Shown piece after piece: positions 1-8,848 of a stretch of DNA of 41,174 bases. Made by a program: the position numbers and the translations under genes. The stretch is from a virus. Position 1 is the first letter of the stretch; every line of letters begins with the position of its first letter. Location: IMG/VR virus record IMGVR_UViG_3300047409_000291, positions 1 through 41,174 of that record; one strand, written 5' to 3'. Under the pieces are notes generated by a model that saw only the letters and a program-made list of their open reading frames with translations, did no database searches and was not told the DNA's origin.

Positions 1-127
1 TCGACATGCAGAACGCGGGCGCGCTGGTGCAGTTCTTGGACATCAACGACCTTGCACACGAAACCATTTACGGCGCTCTCATGGAGCAGTTGCAGGTGGT
101 GAGCGCGCATTACCCGCTATTCACGAC
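1..127. repeat. Direct terminal repeat, left copy (circular closure)
   Basis: The first 127 bases are identical to the last 127 (41048-41174). A short exact end repeat that cuts through an open reading frame, which then reads on without interruption, is what an assembler leaves on a circular contig; 127 is also a common k-mer size. It is therefore probably an assembly overlap and not a packaged terminal redundancy. A true short terminal repeat is less likely because it sits inside a gene. Confidence 0.9.
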
Positions 128-314
128 GGGCGGCATTACCGAGGACTGGCTGAACTTGCACGCCGAGGTTCATGCCTCGATTGCGACGGCGCTCGGGCTG
201 CCGCTTCCGGTTGATCTCGACACGCTCGACGTGAAAGACAGCGCGCAGGCCGAGGACTGGCAGCAGAATCACACGTTCGCGCACCAGCAGATTGAGCAGG
301 CACTAGGACTTTAA
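1..314 (+). CDS. Small phage protein with repeated His motifs (3' part; 5' end at 41023)
   Basis: This is the 3' part of a 112-residue gene whose ATG is at 41023; joining base 41047 to base 1 keeps the frame. An ATG at 6 exists inside the gene, but the 41023 start overlaps the previous stop (ATGA), the usual arrangement here. The protein is acidic and helical, with two related C-terminal segments: LHAEVHASIATALGLP and NHTFAHQQIEQALGL both read H-x3-H-x2-I-x2-ALGL. It lies between a fibre-type gene and the ejection-protein candidates. Function unknown; a small virion or assembly protein is likely. Confidence 0.8.
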   Translation, partial: DMQNAGALVQFLDINDLAHETIYGALMEQLQVVSAHYPLFTTGGITEDWLNLHAEVHASIATALGLPLPVDLDTLDVKDSAQAEDWQQNHTFAHQQIEQALGL

Positions 315-316
315 TC

Positions 317-1867
317 ATGGCACTTCCGCAAGTATCTCCCACCTCGGGCGGCATGGCGCAACCGGGTGGCGACCCGTTGATTGATGCTCTGAGCAAGAGT
401 ATCTACGGCATAGGGTATCAGCCTGGGTACGCTTACGGCGACGACGGGAGCGTAAGCGGATACGACACGGCGAAGAACACACCGACCAACGATCCGAGGA
501 TTGCCGAAGTTGCGCAGATGATTCGGACTGCGATGGGGCCGAATTACGTCCCCGATGCCGCGACGCTCGCCAAGATCAACGCGCTTACTACGCAGCAGTA
601 CGAGCGCAGCGGCGGTAGCGTTTCGGCCGGAAACACGCCTGCGACGATTTTCAGGCTTATCAGTTCGACTGATCCTGCGCTCGGGCAAGGCTACGCGAAG
701 TTTGCCGCTACGCCGCAGGGCGCGCAGTTGGCGCAACAGGGGCAAGCGGCGCTCGATTATCAAGCTCCGTCCGGCGCCAAGTCGGGGTTGATGGAAGCGA
801 TCAAAGGCATAGGCATCGGTGTTGGACTGCCGGCGGCAGGCGCGGCTGCATTGGGCGCGTTTGCTCCGGAAGTCGCCGGAGCCGCAAGCGACGCAGGCTT
901 GGCGACGGCGGCAAACGCATCGGCGCAGGGCTTGCCCTCGGCGTTGCCGGAAGCGACCGCGCCTGCCGCCGCGCTGCCAGAGACGGCGCCGACGCCTCCG
1001 GCTGCATCGCCTGAACCGGCTGCGCCCGGCCCGCCGTCCGGTACTGCGCCGACCGCGCCAACTGCACCTGTTACCCCGACGCCAACACCGCCCGGCGGGC
1101 CGGGTTTCCCGCTAGGTCAGGCGGCGCAAGCTGCCTCGGCTGCAGCTTCCGCCAAGACGCTGCTCAGCGGTTCCGGCGTCAGTGACGAACAGCTCCTGAC
1201 CGGGCAGGCGCCGGAGGCAGGCGGGAATCAGGCGGGCGACGTTTCGAACGGGTTTTCAGGGCAAGGCGCGGGGCCGGACGGTTCCGGCGTGCCTACGGGG
1301 CTCCCTTCGGTCGATGCGCCGGGATCGAATCTGCCTAATCTGCCTGGCTTGCCAAGTAACGCCAGCGACCTCCTGAAGCTCGCCCCGGCCATCGGCGGGC
1401 TTGCTGGTCTGGCCACATCGAGCAGCAACGCGAACAAGTACTTCGACGAAATCAAGGCGCTCGGCGGGCCGCAGCGCGATATCGCCAATCAGTTGCTCGC
1501 GCAGTACAAGGCCGGGACAATCAACGCCGCCGACGCCTTCAATATCCAGCAGACCAAGCAGGCGGCGATCAACCGGGCGAACGACTTCTATGCGAAAGCG
1601 GGGATCCCAGATAGTAGCCAGTTGCAAGGCACGATCGCCAACATCAACCAACAAGCCGACGCTCAGACAGAGCAGGCGCGGCAAAACCTGCTCACCCAGG
1701 GCCTGAACGAGTTGAACGTGACCGACCAGACGCAGGTTGAGGCGATCAAGGCGCAAATCGCAGGGGATCAGGCGGCGGCGAAGGCGCTACAAGATTTTAT
1801 GGTGATGCTCGGCACCCTGGGCGCGCGCCTCCCGGCCACTCAATCCGGTGTTGCCACGACGAAATGA
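317..1867 (+). CDS. Ala/Pro/Gly-rich virion protein, ejection (internal virion) candidate
   Basis: A 516-residue protein starting 2 bp after the previous stop. It has a structured N-terminus (about 1-155), a short Gly/Ala hydrophobic stretch near 160-185 (GIGIGVGLPAAGAAALGAF), a long low-complexity Pro/Ala/Thr linker (about 185-290) and a polar helical C-terminal third rich in Gln and Ala (about 365-500). It is the first of three consecutive large genes after the tail genes, the place where podoviruses keep the proteins ejected with the DNA. The role is inferred from position and composition; no named family was recognised. Confidence 0.8.
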   Translation: MALPQVSPTSGGMAQPGGDPLIDALSKSIYGIGYQPGYAYGDDGSVSGYDTAKNTPTNDPRIAEVAQMIRTAMGPNYVPDAATLAKINALTTQQYERSGGSVSAGNTPATIFRLISSTDPALGQGYAKFAATPQGAQLAQQGQAALDYQAPSGAKSGLMEAIKGIGIGVGLPAAGAAALGAFAPEVAGAASDAGLATAANASAQGLPSALPEATAPAAALPETAPTPPAASPEPAAPGPPSGTAPTAPTAPVTPTPTPPGGPGFPLGQAAQAASAAASAKTLLSGSGVSDEQLLTGQAPEAGGNQAGDVSNGFSGQGAGPDGSGVPTGLPSVDAPGSNLPNLPGLPSNASDLLKLAPAIGGLAGLATSSSNANKYFDEIKALGGPQRDIANQLLAQYKAGTINAADAFNIQQTKQAAINRANDFYAKAGIPDSSQLQGTIANINQQADAQTEQARQNLLTQGLNELNVTDQTQVEAIKAQIAGDQAAAKALQDFMVMLGTLGARLPATQSGVATTK

Positions 1868-1876
1868 GGCGAAAAC

Positions 1877-3376
1877 ATGGCTCTTGACCAATCCACCGTC
1901 GATTCCGCTGGCCTTGGGCAGCAGTTTGACTCCAGAATCTTCGATCTGGAGGGCAAAAGCGCGGCACAGACGGCTGACGTGGCGGACCTGCAGCAGCAGG
2001 AATCCGACCTTTCGGCCAGCCGTGCGCAGCGGGCGCGGGATGCCGCTGCGGAGCTAAAACCGTCCTCGGACAAGCTGAAAGAGGCGGCGCACAAGGCCGC
2101 GGACGAGCCAATCCAGAAGGAAGAGCGCATGGAGCCGTTCCGGCGGCCCGCTTTGGACCCGCAGGAGCTTCAAAAGACCTTCGGCATGCTGCTGGTAGCC
2201 TCAATGTTCGCGGGAAAGGCGTCCAGATCGCCGTACAACAACACGATGACGGCGCTTACCGGGGCCATGAACGGGTTCATGAAGGAAGACGATCATCAAG
2301 TCGCCCAATCCCTGGCGATTTACGACACGAACCTCGCCGCGATGAAGGAGCGCAACGCCGCCCTACAGCGCGACATGGCCGCGAACGACCGGAAAAACAA
2401 GAACAACGTCGCCGCGTGGACGCTGGAGCACGATTTAATCCTGGAAAGGTACGATTTTGACGACAAAGCAGCCGGCCACGAGCAGAAATCGCTGTCGGAC
2501 AAGGTGAAACGCGGCGAAACCATCAAAAGTTCGACCGAAAAGGCCATAGATAGGCTGATTACGGTGCGGGGACAAATCGGCGAGCGGCACGATGCGAACC
2601 TAGAGCACAAGCGCCACGACGAGGAAATGGAAAAGGTTGCGCGCGAGAATGCGGAGTCTCGCAAGACGGCGGCGGAGAAGTCGGTAAGCACTGGTGCTGT
2701 AGAGCAACTGACTCCTGAAGGGGTGAAGCTGGCAGGCGAACTCACGCGCGCGGGGATCACGCTTCCCGGCGGCTGGAGCAAGCAGGGTCAATCGCGCGGC
2801 AATGCGATCTTGAACGCCATGGCTGCCGAGGAAAAAGGCGGTGCCGGTTCAGGTTCCGTGGTGGCGGACAGGGCTGAGACCAAGGGGAATACCGCTGCGC
2901 TTACCCAACTCAGCAAGGACTTGGCTTCGATCAGGCCGTACAAGGTCATGCTGGACACGAACGCGAACATTGCGAAGGAATTGGCGCAGAAGATCATCAA
3001 GACGGATTCTCAGCTTGCCAATCGCCCCATCAACTGGCTGCAAACCCACCTAACCGACAGTCCAGACGTGGGTGAATTCATCGCGCAACTGCACTTCGTC
3101 ACAACGGAAGCGGCCAGGGTGCTGAACAACCCGCGTTTGGTCGGGCAACTGACCGACAACGCGCGCAAGGACATGCAGGACGTAATCAACGAGAACATGC
3201 CTCTTAAAACGACTATTCGGATTCTTGAGCGCATGCAAAAGGACGGAGATAACCGCGTCAACGCCATGACGAAAGAGGCTGCGTACCTGAAAAAGAAGAT
3301 TGGCGGCAGTGCGGCCATGCCTACCGCTGCCGGCGAAAATCCTGCCGCTGTTGGCGGCTGGTCGGTGGTGAAGTAA
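1877..3376 (+). CDS. Coiled-coil virion protein, ejection (internal virion) candidate
   Basis: A 499-residue, highly charged and mostly helical protein. Residues about 20-75 and 150-270 are rich in Lys, Glu, Ala and Asp and look like coiled coil. A small uncharged segment near 95-130 (FGMLLVASMFAG) could touch membrane. The C-terminal half contains LTDNARKDMQDVINENMPL and ends in a Gly/Ala tail. GAGGCGAAAAC precedes the ATG. It is the middle gene of a three-gene block of large virion-type proteins, and its stop overlaps the next start (TAATG). Function inferred from context. Confidence 0.8.
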   Translation: MALDQSTVDSAGLGQQFDSRIFDLEGKSAAQTADVADLQQQESDLSASRAQRARDAAAELKPSSDKLKEAAHKAADEPIQKEERMEPFRRPALDPQELQKTFGMLLVASMFAGKASRSPYNNTMTALTGAMNGFMKEDDHQVAQSLAIYDTNLAAMKERNAALQRDMAANDRKNKNNVAAWTLEHDLILERYDFDDKAAGHEQKSLSDKVKRGETIKSSTEKAIDRLITVRGQIGERHDANLEHKRHDEEMEKVARENAESRKTAAEKSVSTGAVEQLTPEGVKLAGELTRAGITLPGGWSKQGQSRGNAILNAMAAEEKGGAGSGSVVADRAETKGNTAALTQLSKDLASIRPYKVMLDTNANIAKELAQKIIKTDSQLANRPINWLQTHLTDSPDVGEFIAQLHFVTTEAARVLNNPRLVGQLTDNARKDMQDVINENMPLKTTIRILERMQKDGDNRVNAMTKEAAYLKKKIGGSAAMPTAAGENPAAVGGWSVVK

Positions 3377-5922
3377 TGCACGAGCAATCCGAAACCATCC
3401 AAGGTCCAGACGGTTCATGGATCAACGTCTACGGCGCCAACACGCCGAACGCTGGCAAGCAATTGCCCGACACGCCGAGTTACCCAACGGTGGACGAGGC
3501 GGTAACGGCTGCCAAGGCGCGCTCGCACGACTTCGGCAACAGCCAAATCTATAAGGTGCGCGACCCAACCGGCGCAATACGGGAAATCAAGGGGCCTGCG
3601 GGCGCGACGGACGAAGAGGTAATCGCGCAGGCGAAGGCGCTGCTTGGCGACACGGCACCCGACCCGTCTATCCCCGTTCCCGGCCACGCGATGGACGCGC
3701 CGCCCACGCCTGCGGAAGCGCCGGCATCCATGCTCAGCACCGTGGCCGACAAGGCGGGCAAGTTCGCGCGCGGCAAACTCGGCGACCTCGAGGCGGCCGG
3801 CGCACTGCTCACCGGCATGGCCGGCGCCATCCCCGGCATGGTGCTCGGTGGCGCGAACGCCGCTGTTCGGCAGGCGATGGGGCGAGGCGGTCCAGGCTTC
3901 AAGGAAGGGGCGATGGAGGGCGCCAGCGCACTTACGCGCGCACCGCGCACGCCGGAGGGCGAGGAAGCTCTGGGCAGTCTCCAAGAGGCGGTATCGGCAA
4001 GCAAGATGGAAGGGCTTGGGCCGACTGGCGGGATGCTGATGGGCGGGCTATCCGGTAGCGGAAAACTGGCAGGGCCGGCGCTGCGGCAAGTGGGCGGGCC
4101 TGCCAGCGCGTTGCTTTCGCGCGGGGCTGAAAAGATCGGCTCGGCCGGCGCCAAAGTGGGTGAGTTTGCCGGCGACGTGATCGGCAGGCGCGTTGCTCCG
4201 TCGCGCGCAGCGGCTGGCGTCGAGGCGCGCAAGGCCGTCGAGGAAGGCATGGCGAAGTTGAGCAAGGCCGGCCAGCAGGACGAATTGCGCGTGAAGGCGA
4301 TCGGCGACGTTGAAAAGCGGCTGGATGCGCAGCTTGAGACCGAGCGCACCGTGCCGGCGGACCTGGGCAAGATCGGGGCTTCGATCCGCACCACGTTCAA
4401 CGAGACGATGGAAAACGCGAAGACCGTGCGCGCCGACATCGCCAAAGAGCAGTTCGCCGAGGTGATGGAAAAAGCTGCGGCCAAGGAAGCGACTGGCGCG
4501 CGCGTGGATACGTCAGAAATTGAGGGCGAACTGAATGCGATGCTGGAAAAGGCTGCCGGTATTCCAGATCTCGAAGTTGCGCTGAAAAACGCGCTCTCCA
4601 CTGTGGCCGGGAAGGAAGTCGATCCAGCGGCCGGCGCAGGTCGCGCGCCTGCCGCGTTTCAAGCCGAAAGCCTTCTGGCCGCGATTCAGAAAAAGGGCGG
4701 CATCTCGATCAATCAAATCTCGGACCTTACGGGCGAAGGCCGCGTTGGAAATGGGGTCAAAGGTCTTCGCCCTGGTCTATTCACTCGGAACGGTCAAGGC
4801 CTGGGCGATCTTGCGAATGCTCTGCGCGAGGAAGGATGGGACATACCAAACGATATGGTCGACGGCGGAGTTCAGGCGCTGCGCGACTTGATCCAGAAGG
4901 AACTGCGTGGTGAAAAAGTCTATTCGATTGCCGATACTGACCGGGAGACGGCGCACCGGCTTAGCGCACTTGGGCGCGATGCCGCGCTAGAGCAGGAACC
5001 GTACCGCCCCGGCAAGACGTTTGAGCAGTTGGAGGTGGCGCGGCGCAAACTGAACGACATCGCGTTCTCGCGCGATATGGAGGGGTACGGCGCCATATTC
5101 CGAGGTGAAGCCAAAAAGGCGGCGAAGGCGTTGGACAGGGCCATGCAGGAATTCGTGCCGGAGTTCGGCGAGTACAAGGCCAAGTATCGGCAAATGTCGG
5201 AACCACTGGAAACGCTCGGGACGCGGTTCGGGCGGGCGCTGCACGATACCGAGGGCGGCTTGCAAGGCGAGGCTTACGCCAAGGTCTCTGACCAGAACCT
5301 GGCGGGCAGAATTTTTTCTACGCGCGAGGGCATTGAGCAGATGATCGACGCGGTTGCCGGCGGCAAGGGCGCATCGCCGCAATATCGCTCGATCGCAACG
5401 AAGCAAGTCGGTGTGTGGGTCGAACAGTGGATCAGGGAAACAACGCGCACGATGCAGCCGACGAAGGCGCTCGAAAAGCTATCCGAGCCCGGCATGCGCG
5501 CCTCGCTTCAATCCCTGCCGAACGTCGAAGCGGCGCTAAAAAAGCAGTTCGGAGATATTTCCGGCATGGACCGCACGGCCAAGCAGTTGGCGAAGATGCA
5601 CGGCGATCTCGCGGACCGCGGCGCGGAAAAGACCCAAGCCGCGGCGGCAGTCAGAACGGAAATCCAGAAGGCCGACGACCTTGCTTCTCTTCCTGGCGAA
5701 AAGTCGAAAAAGAAGGCGCTTTCGATCTTGACCAAGGCGCTCGATTCCGGGTTGGACAAAGAATTGATTCCGCGTGCGCAGTGGAACGCGGCGCGCGTCT
5801 TGATCGACAAGGCCGAAACCATCGAGGAAAAGACCAAGGTCGCGCGCAGGATCGCTACTTTGATTGGTGTGACGGCGGGCGCTGGCGCGGTCGGGGCCGA
5901 AGGCGTGAAGTACCTGCAATGA
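3376..5922 (+). CDS. Large virion protein, probable internal/ejection protein
   Basis: At 848 residues this is the largest gene apart from the intein-containing terminase. Residues about 1-95 form a compact N-terminal region with GPAGATDEEVIAQAKALLG, a motif type seen at the start of large podoviral virion proteins. A Gly/Ala/Met-rich region (about 130-260, AGALLTGMAGAIPGMVLGG) could insert in membrane. A long helical charged body follows (about 270-800), and the protein ends in a hydrophobic segment (IGVTAGAGAVGAEGVKYL). No peptidase or transglycosylase motif was seen. The start overlaps the upstream stop and the stop overlaps the next start. Confidence 0.8.
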   Translation: MHEQSETIQGPDGSWINVYGANTPNAGKQLPDTPSYPTVDEAVTAAKARSHDFGNSQIYKVRDPTGAIREIKGPAGATDEEVIAQAKALLGDTAPDPSIPVPGHAMDAPPTPAEAPASMLSTVADKAGKFARGKLGDLEAAGALLTGMAGAIPGMVLGGANAAVRQAMGRGGPGFKEGAMEGASALTRAPRTPEGEEALGSLQEAVSASKMEGLGPTGGMLMGGLSGSGKLAGPALRQVGGPASALLSRGAEKIGSAGAKVGEFAGDVIGRRVAPSRAAAGVEARKAVEEGMAKLSKAGQQDELRVKAIGDVEKRLDAQLETERTVPADLGKIGASIRTTFNETMENAKTVRADIAKEQFAEVMEKAAAKEATGARVDTSEIEGELNAMLEKAAGIPDLEVALKNALSTVAGKEVDPAAGAGRAPAAFQAESLLAAIQKKGGISINQISDLTGEGRVGNGVKGLRPGLFTRNGQGLGDLANALREEGWDIPNDMVDGGVQALRDLIQKELRGEKVYSIADTDRETAHRLSALGRDAALEQEPYRPGKTFEQLEVARRKLNDIAFSRDMEGYGAIFRGEAKKAAKALDRAMQEFVPEFGEYKAKYRQMSEPLETLGTRFGRALHDTEGGLQGEAYAKVSDQNLAGRIFSTREGIEQMIDAVAGGKGASPQYRSIATKQVGVWVEQWIRETTRTMQPTKALEKLSEPGMRASLQSLPNVEAALKKQFGDISGMDRTAKQLAKMHGDLADRGAEKTQAAAAVRTEIQKADDLASLPGEKSKKKALSILTKALDSGLDKELIPRAQWNAARVLIDKAETIEEKTKVARRIATLIGVTAGAGAVGAEGVKYLQ

Positions 5923-6161
5923 CCAAACCGAAGGCGAAGTCAAAGGGCGTCGATCCTAAGCTCGTCAAGGCGATAAAGGACTTGATGGAAGAGGTAATGG
6001 CGAAACCTGGACCGGGCGAGCAGCCCGCGTACTCTTTGAGCGAGCGATGCAAGATCATTGACCGCATGATTAAGATCGAGTCCATCCGGTTGAACGTGCA
6101 GCAGGACGACAGTGCCGGTGAGTTTTTCAAGCAGAAGGAGGAAGACAATGAACCTGAATGA
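5919..6161 (+). CDS. Small charged hypothetical protein
   Basis: The 80-residue frame starts at an ATG overlapping the stop of the 848-residue gene (ATGA); longer in-frame extensions lie inside that gene and are not expected to be used. The sequence is basic at the N-terminus (MTKPKAKSKG), helical (SLSERCKIIDRMIKIESIRL) and acidic at the C-terminus. Its translational coupling and position suggest a small accessory virion or assembly protein. Function unknown. Confidence 0.75.
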   Translation: MTKPKAKSKGVDPKLVKAIKDLMEEVMAKPGPGEQPAYSLSERCKIIDRMIKIESIRLNVQQDDSAGEFFKQKEEDNEPE

Positions 6162-6402
6162 TATCGGCGTACCGGACATAAGCGCACTCGTTCGGTTTGG
6201 ACGTCTCGGCGTGCAAATGATGGCGAGTCGGATACTGAGCCTGACGGCGCTTTTCGGCATCATCGCGCTCTCGGCCTATTCCGTGTATGATGCGTCCTAC
6301 ATAGGGGCGGCGATTTGTTTGATTCTGGCGCTGTTCGTCTTCATTCCTGCGTTGAAAAGTGAGACCGGACGCGCGCAGGAGGTGAAAAATGACCAGCCGT
6401 AA
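6148..6402 (+). CDS. Small membrane protein, two transmembrane segments
   Basis: An 84-residue frame whose ATG at 6148 follows a strong ribosome site (AAGGAGGAAG, 6134-6143). Two hydrophobic helices are visible, about residues 28-47 (ILSLTALFGIIALSAYSVY) and 51-69 (YIGAAICLILALFVFIPAL), with a charged tail. The topology would fit a holin-like protein, but it lies more than 4 kb from the better holin candidate and among structural genes, so the role is open. Confidence 0.7.
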   Translation: MNLNDIGVPDISALVRFGRLGVQMMASRILSLTALFGIIALSAYSVYDASYIGAAICLILALFVFIPALKSETGRAQEVKNDQP

Positions 6403-6643
6403 GCTCGCCGCACCCACTCCCGCCCTGGTCGGCAGCGTCCTTGCCCCAGAACCTTCCCTCAAGAAACAGTCCCGCTACGGCGCCGCGCCGTGGCAGCCGG
6501 GCGAGATTCCAACGCGCACCGGATCCCTGATGCCGATCACCGAACCGATTGAAGTTCCGGTCAACGCGCCGTATGGCGAATTCCTCGGCGTCGAAGTGCC
6601 GCGCAATCGCGGCTCAGGCTGGCCGAAAAAGGAGGACGCATGA
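6389..6643 (+). CDS. Pro-rich hypothetical protein
   Basis: An 84-residue protein starting at an ATG preceded by AGGAGGTGAAAA and overlapping the end of the membrane-protein gene. It is rich in Pro, Glu and Gly (APTPALVGSVLAPEP, PITEPIEVPVNAPYGEFLG) with little predicted secondary structure. It sits in a chain of overlapping small genes ahead of the fibre gene, so a small virion or connector role is possible. No family recognised. Confidence 0.7.
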   Translation: MTSRKLAAPTPALVGSVLAPEPSLKKQSRYGAAPWQPGEIPTRTGSLMPITEPIEVPVNAPYGEFLGVEVPRNRGSGWPKKEDA

Positions 6644-6978
6644 ACAACGCCGCATTCTCGCCGATGGCCAGCAGCACCTTCTTTGTCGATTCGAGCGCGG
6701 CGGTTCAGGTCACGTCAGCGAGCACCTTGCAACTCACGAATTACCGCGTGCGCAACCTGAGCCTGACGGCGCAGGCGTGGTTTCAGTCCTCGCCGCCGGG
6801 GCCGTCCGCCGCGGCGCCTGCCGGCATGGTCGCAACTGCGCCTGCGTTGGGCACGCCCAGTCCGCGAACAATCGGGATGCTTCCGGCGAGCGTTGAAGTC
6901 TTCACGCTCTCGCCCAATAGCTGGTTCATCGCGAGCGCTGGCGCCTCGTTCGAGATTTGCGTCGGCGACGGGTTGTAG
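6640..6978 (+). CDS. Small beta-rich structural candidate
   Basis: A 112-residue Ser/Ala/Val-rich protein; the ATG overlaps the previous stop and follows AAAGGAGGAC. The alternating pattern (VQVTSASTLQLTNYRVRNL, SVEVFTLSPNSWFIASAG) suggests beta strands. It is immediately followed, with no gap, by the lectin-like fibre gene. A small fibre-associated or decoration protein is the best guess. Confidence 0.7.
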   Translation: MNNAAFSPMASSTFFVDSSAAVQVTSASTLQLTNYRVRNLSLTAQAWFQSSPPGPSAAAPAGMVATAPALGTPSPRTIGMLPASVEVFTLSPNSWFIASAGASFEICVGDGL

Positions 6979-8169
6979 ATGCTCCACGTCGGCGCAGGCA
7001 AGCGGACTTTGCGCATCTTCGGTTCTACCGGGGGCGGGATTGGGTTTCCCTCTTTCAACCTGCCTTTGAACGACCTCGGCAACGGCATCGTCAACACGGT
7101 TCCGGCGCAGTCAGCGGGCTCGCCTGTCGCCACCTTCACCCGCGCCTCGGTCGCGTGGGCGAAGATGGCAAGCGGCTTGTGGGGACAGGTTGCAACGGGC
7201 GTCGCCAGATCGCATTATTTGGGCCGCGATACCGGTGTCGGTCCGTATGGCGGATATTGGCCTGAACTTGCGAGTGTGCAGCTTGTTCCGACTACCCGCG
7301 CCATTCGGGATATGACTGATCCAAGTTGGGTAGCAGTTGGCATCACGCCGACGCTCACCGCAACCGGGATCGACGGCGCAGCGAACGCCTGCACCACGCT
7401 CACCTGCACCGCGCCGAACGGAACCATCCTGCAAACGCTTGTCGCGGCGGCAAGCTCTCGCACGAATAGCGCGTTCGTGCGGCGCAGGACTGGCGGCGGC
7501 GCGATTCTGCTAAAGCAGGGAACAGCAACTCTGGACATTACAGCCAGCCTCTCCAGCGTGATCTTCACGCGCCCACAGTTGAACGACAACGAGCTTAACG
7601 TCACCTATGGTTTTCAGATGGCAACGATCGGGGATCAGATCGACGTGGATTTCAACCAGTTCGAATCGCTTGCGGCAACCCAGTTCGCGACTTCGCCAAT
7701 GGCGAGCGCCGGGGCAGCACGCTCTACTGATCTGTTGCAGTACTTGAACGCTGGAAATATCAATAGTTCGACTGGCGTTTGTTATGCTGAGTTATCCAGC
7801 AATTGGACAACGTGCATTAATTTTGTGGCAGTAGGTGTTGGTTCGGATAGCGCTGTTTTGTGGGGGCAAAATTTTGCATCTACGTCGATTACAGTTTTTG
7901 ATGGAGCGAATTCTGTTACAAAAAATGGACTCAGTGATCTTTCCACCGGAGTAAGAAAACGTGTCGTCTCATGGGGAGCGGGGGGCCTAAACATTACTGG
8001 AGACGGCGCCGCGGTCGCTACTGGCGCATTTGATGGTTCTATGGTAGGAGCAGGTAATATACAGATAGGGGCATTCAGTAATGGCTCACAATGGAATGGC
8101 ACTATTCGCAATGTACGTATTTACCCAACGCAACTCACAAATGCGCAGCTTTTGGCACTAACGGCGTGA
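6979..8169 (+). CDS. Tail fibre/spike-type protein with C-terminal lectin-like (concanavalin/LamG-type) region
   Basis: A 396-residue protein starting on the base after the previous stop. The N-terminal part has ATFTRASVAWAKMASGLW and VATGVARSHYLG, a pattern (xFTRAS...G...VASGVxR) that recurs in phage fibre proteins just ahead of a sandwich domain. The C-terminus (TIRNVRIYPTQLTNAQLLALT) matches the usual last strand of LamG/concanavalin-like phage domains. Likely a host-recognition protein on the virion. The 3' half (about 7740-8160) is visibly more A/T-rich than the 5' half, consistent with exchange of the receptor-binding end. Confidence 0.75.
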   Translation: MLHVGAGKRTLRIFGSTGGGIGFPSFNLPLNDLGNGIVNTVPAQSAGSPVATFTRASVAWAKMASGLWGQVATGVARSHYLGRDTGVGPYGGYWPELASVQLVPTTRAIRDMTDPSWVAVGITPTLTATGIDGAANACTTLTCTAPNGTILQTLVAAASSRTNSAFVRRRTGGGAILLKQGTATLDITASLSSVIFTRPQLNDNELNVTYGFQMATIGDQIDVDFNQFESLAATQFATSPMASAGAARSTDLLQYLNAGNINSSTGVCYAELSSNWTTCINFVAVGVGSDSAVLWGQNFASTSITVFDGANSVTKNGLSDLSTGVRKRVVSWGAGGLNITGDGAAVATGAFDGSMVGAGNIQIGAFSNGSQWNGTIRNVRIYPTQLTNAQLLALTA

Positions 8170-8212
8170 GCGAGCGCAGCCTCACTCAATCATTTACGAT
8201 AAGGAGATCACG

Positions 8213-8416
8213 ATGCCGCAAATCACCCTGACAGCCACCGCGGGCCAGGCAGCAAGCGTACAGCACGATGTCGGGAAGGCGCTCAATCTCGGACGCGATG
8301 CGACGCTCGCGGAAGTAACACAATGGGCTCGCGATCAGTTTGAAGCGTTGCATCAACAAATTTTACGAAACGAATCCAATGCGGCGCTGGTGATAACGCC
8401 GCTGAATTTGACCTAA
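8213..8416 (+). CDS. Small hypothetical protein
   Basis: A 67-residue frame with a good ribosome site (AAGGAGATCACG) before the ATG. Short beta-like N-terminus (ITLTATAGQAASVQ) then an amphipathic helix (TLAEVTQWARDQFEALHQQIL). It lies between two fibre-type genes. Function unknown; a small chaperone or connector for the fibre is conceivable. Confidence 0.7.
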   Translation: MPQITLTATAGQAASVQHDVGKALNLGRDATLAEVTQWARDQFEALHQQILRNESNAALVITPLNLT

Positions 8417-8429
8417 ATAGGAGAACATC

Positions 8430-8843
8430 ATGACTGCAACACCGCAAAGCCCGGACAACCTCGCGCAATACCGCTATCTCACCGCCACGAATACCGAAAC
8501 CGGCATCGTCGCCACGCCAAGCGGCGTGCAGGCGAATGCCTATCCCTTGTCTGCTCAGATTAGCCGCATCGACACCGTTGGGACTACCGGGGATTCCGTC
8601 GCGCTGCCGGAGATTCTTCCGCTTGCAAACGGGGATGCTCGCTTGGCCGCTGTCGGCGTGCTCATGTTCATACGCAACGCAGGCGCGAACGCCTGCCAGG
8701 TGTTCGGGACCAACACCGACACCATCAACGGCGCGGCGACGGCGACGGGAATTTCTCTACCGGCTGGAAAGTCGATGATCGCATGGGCAAGCTCGCTCGG
8801 TCCGACCGGGGTAGGCACGTGGGCTGCGGTGATTTCAGCTTGA
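8430..8843 (+). CDS. Small beta-rich virion protein
   Basis: A 137-residue protein after ATAGGAGAACATC. The Ala/Gly/Thr-rich body, with VGVLMFIRNAGANACQVFG and GISLPAGKSMIAWASS, resembles small phage surface proteins with a single beta-sandwich. It is compositionally similar to the gene at 40391. Decoration or fibre-accessory function is inferred, not shown. Confidence 0.7.
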   Translation: MTATPQSPDNLAQYRYLTATNTETGIVATPSGVQANAYPLSAQISRIDTVGTTGDSVALPEILPLANGDARLAAVGVLMFIRNAGANACQVFGTNTDTINGAATATGISLPAGKSMIAWASSLGPTGVGTWAAVISA

Positions 8844-8848
8844 ATTCC

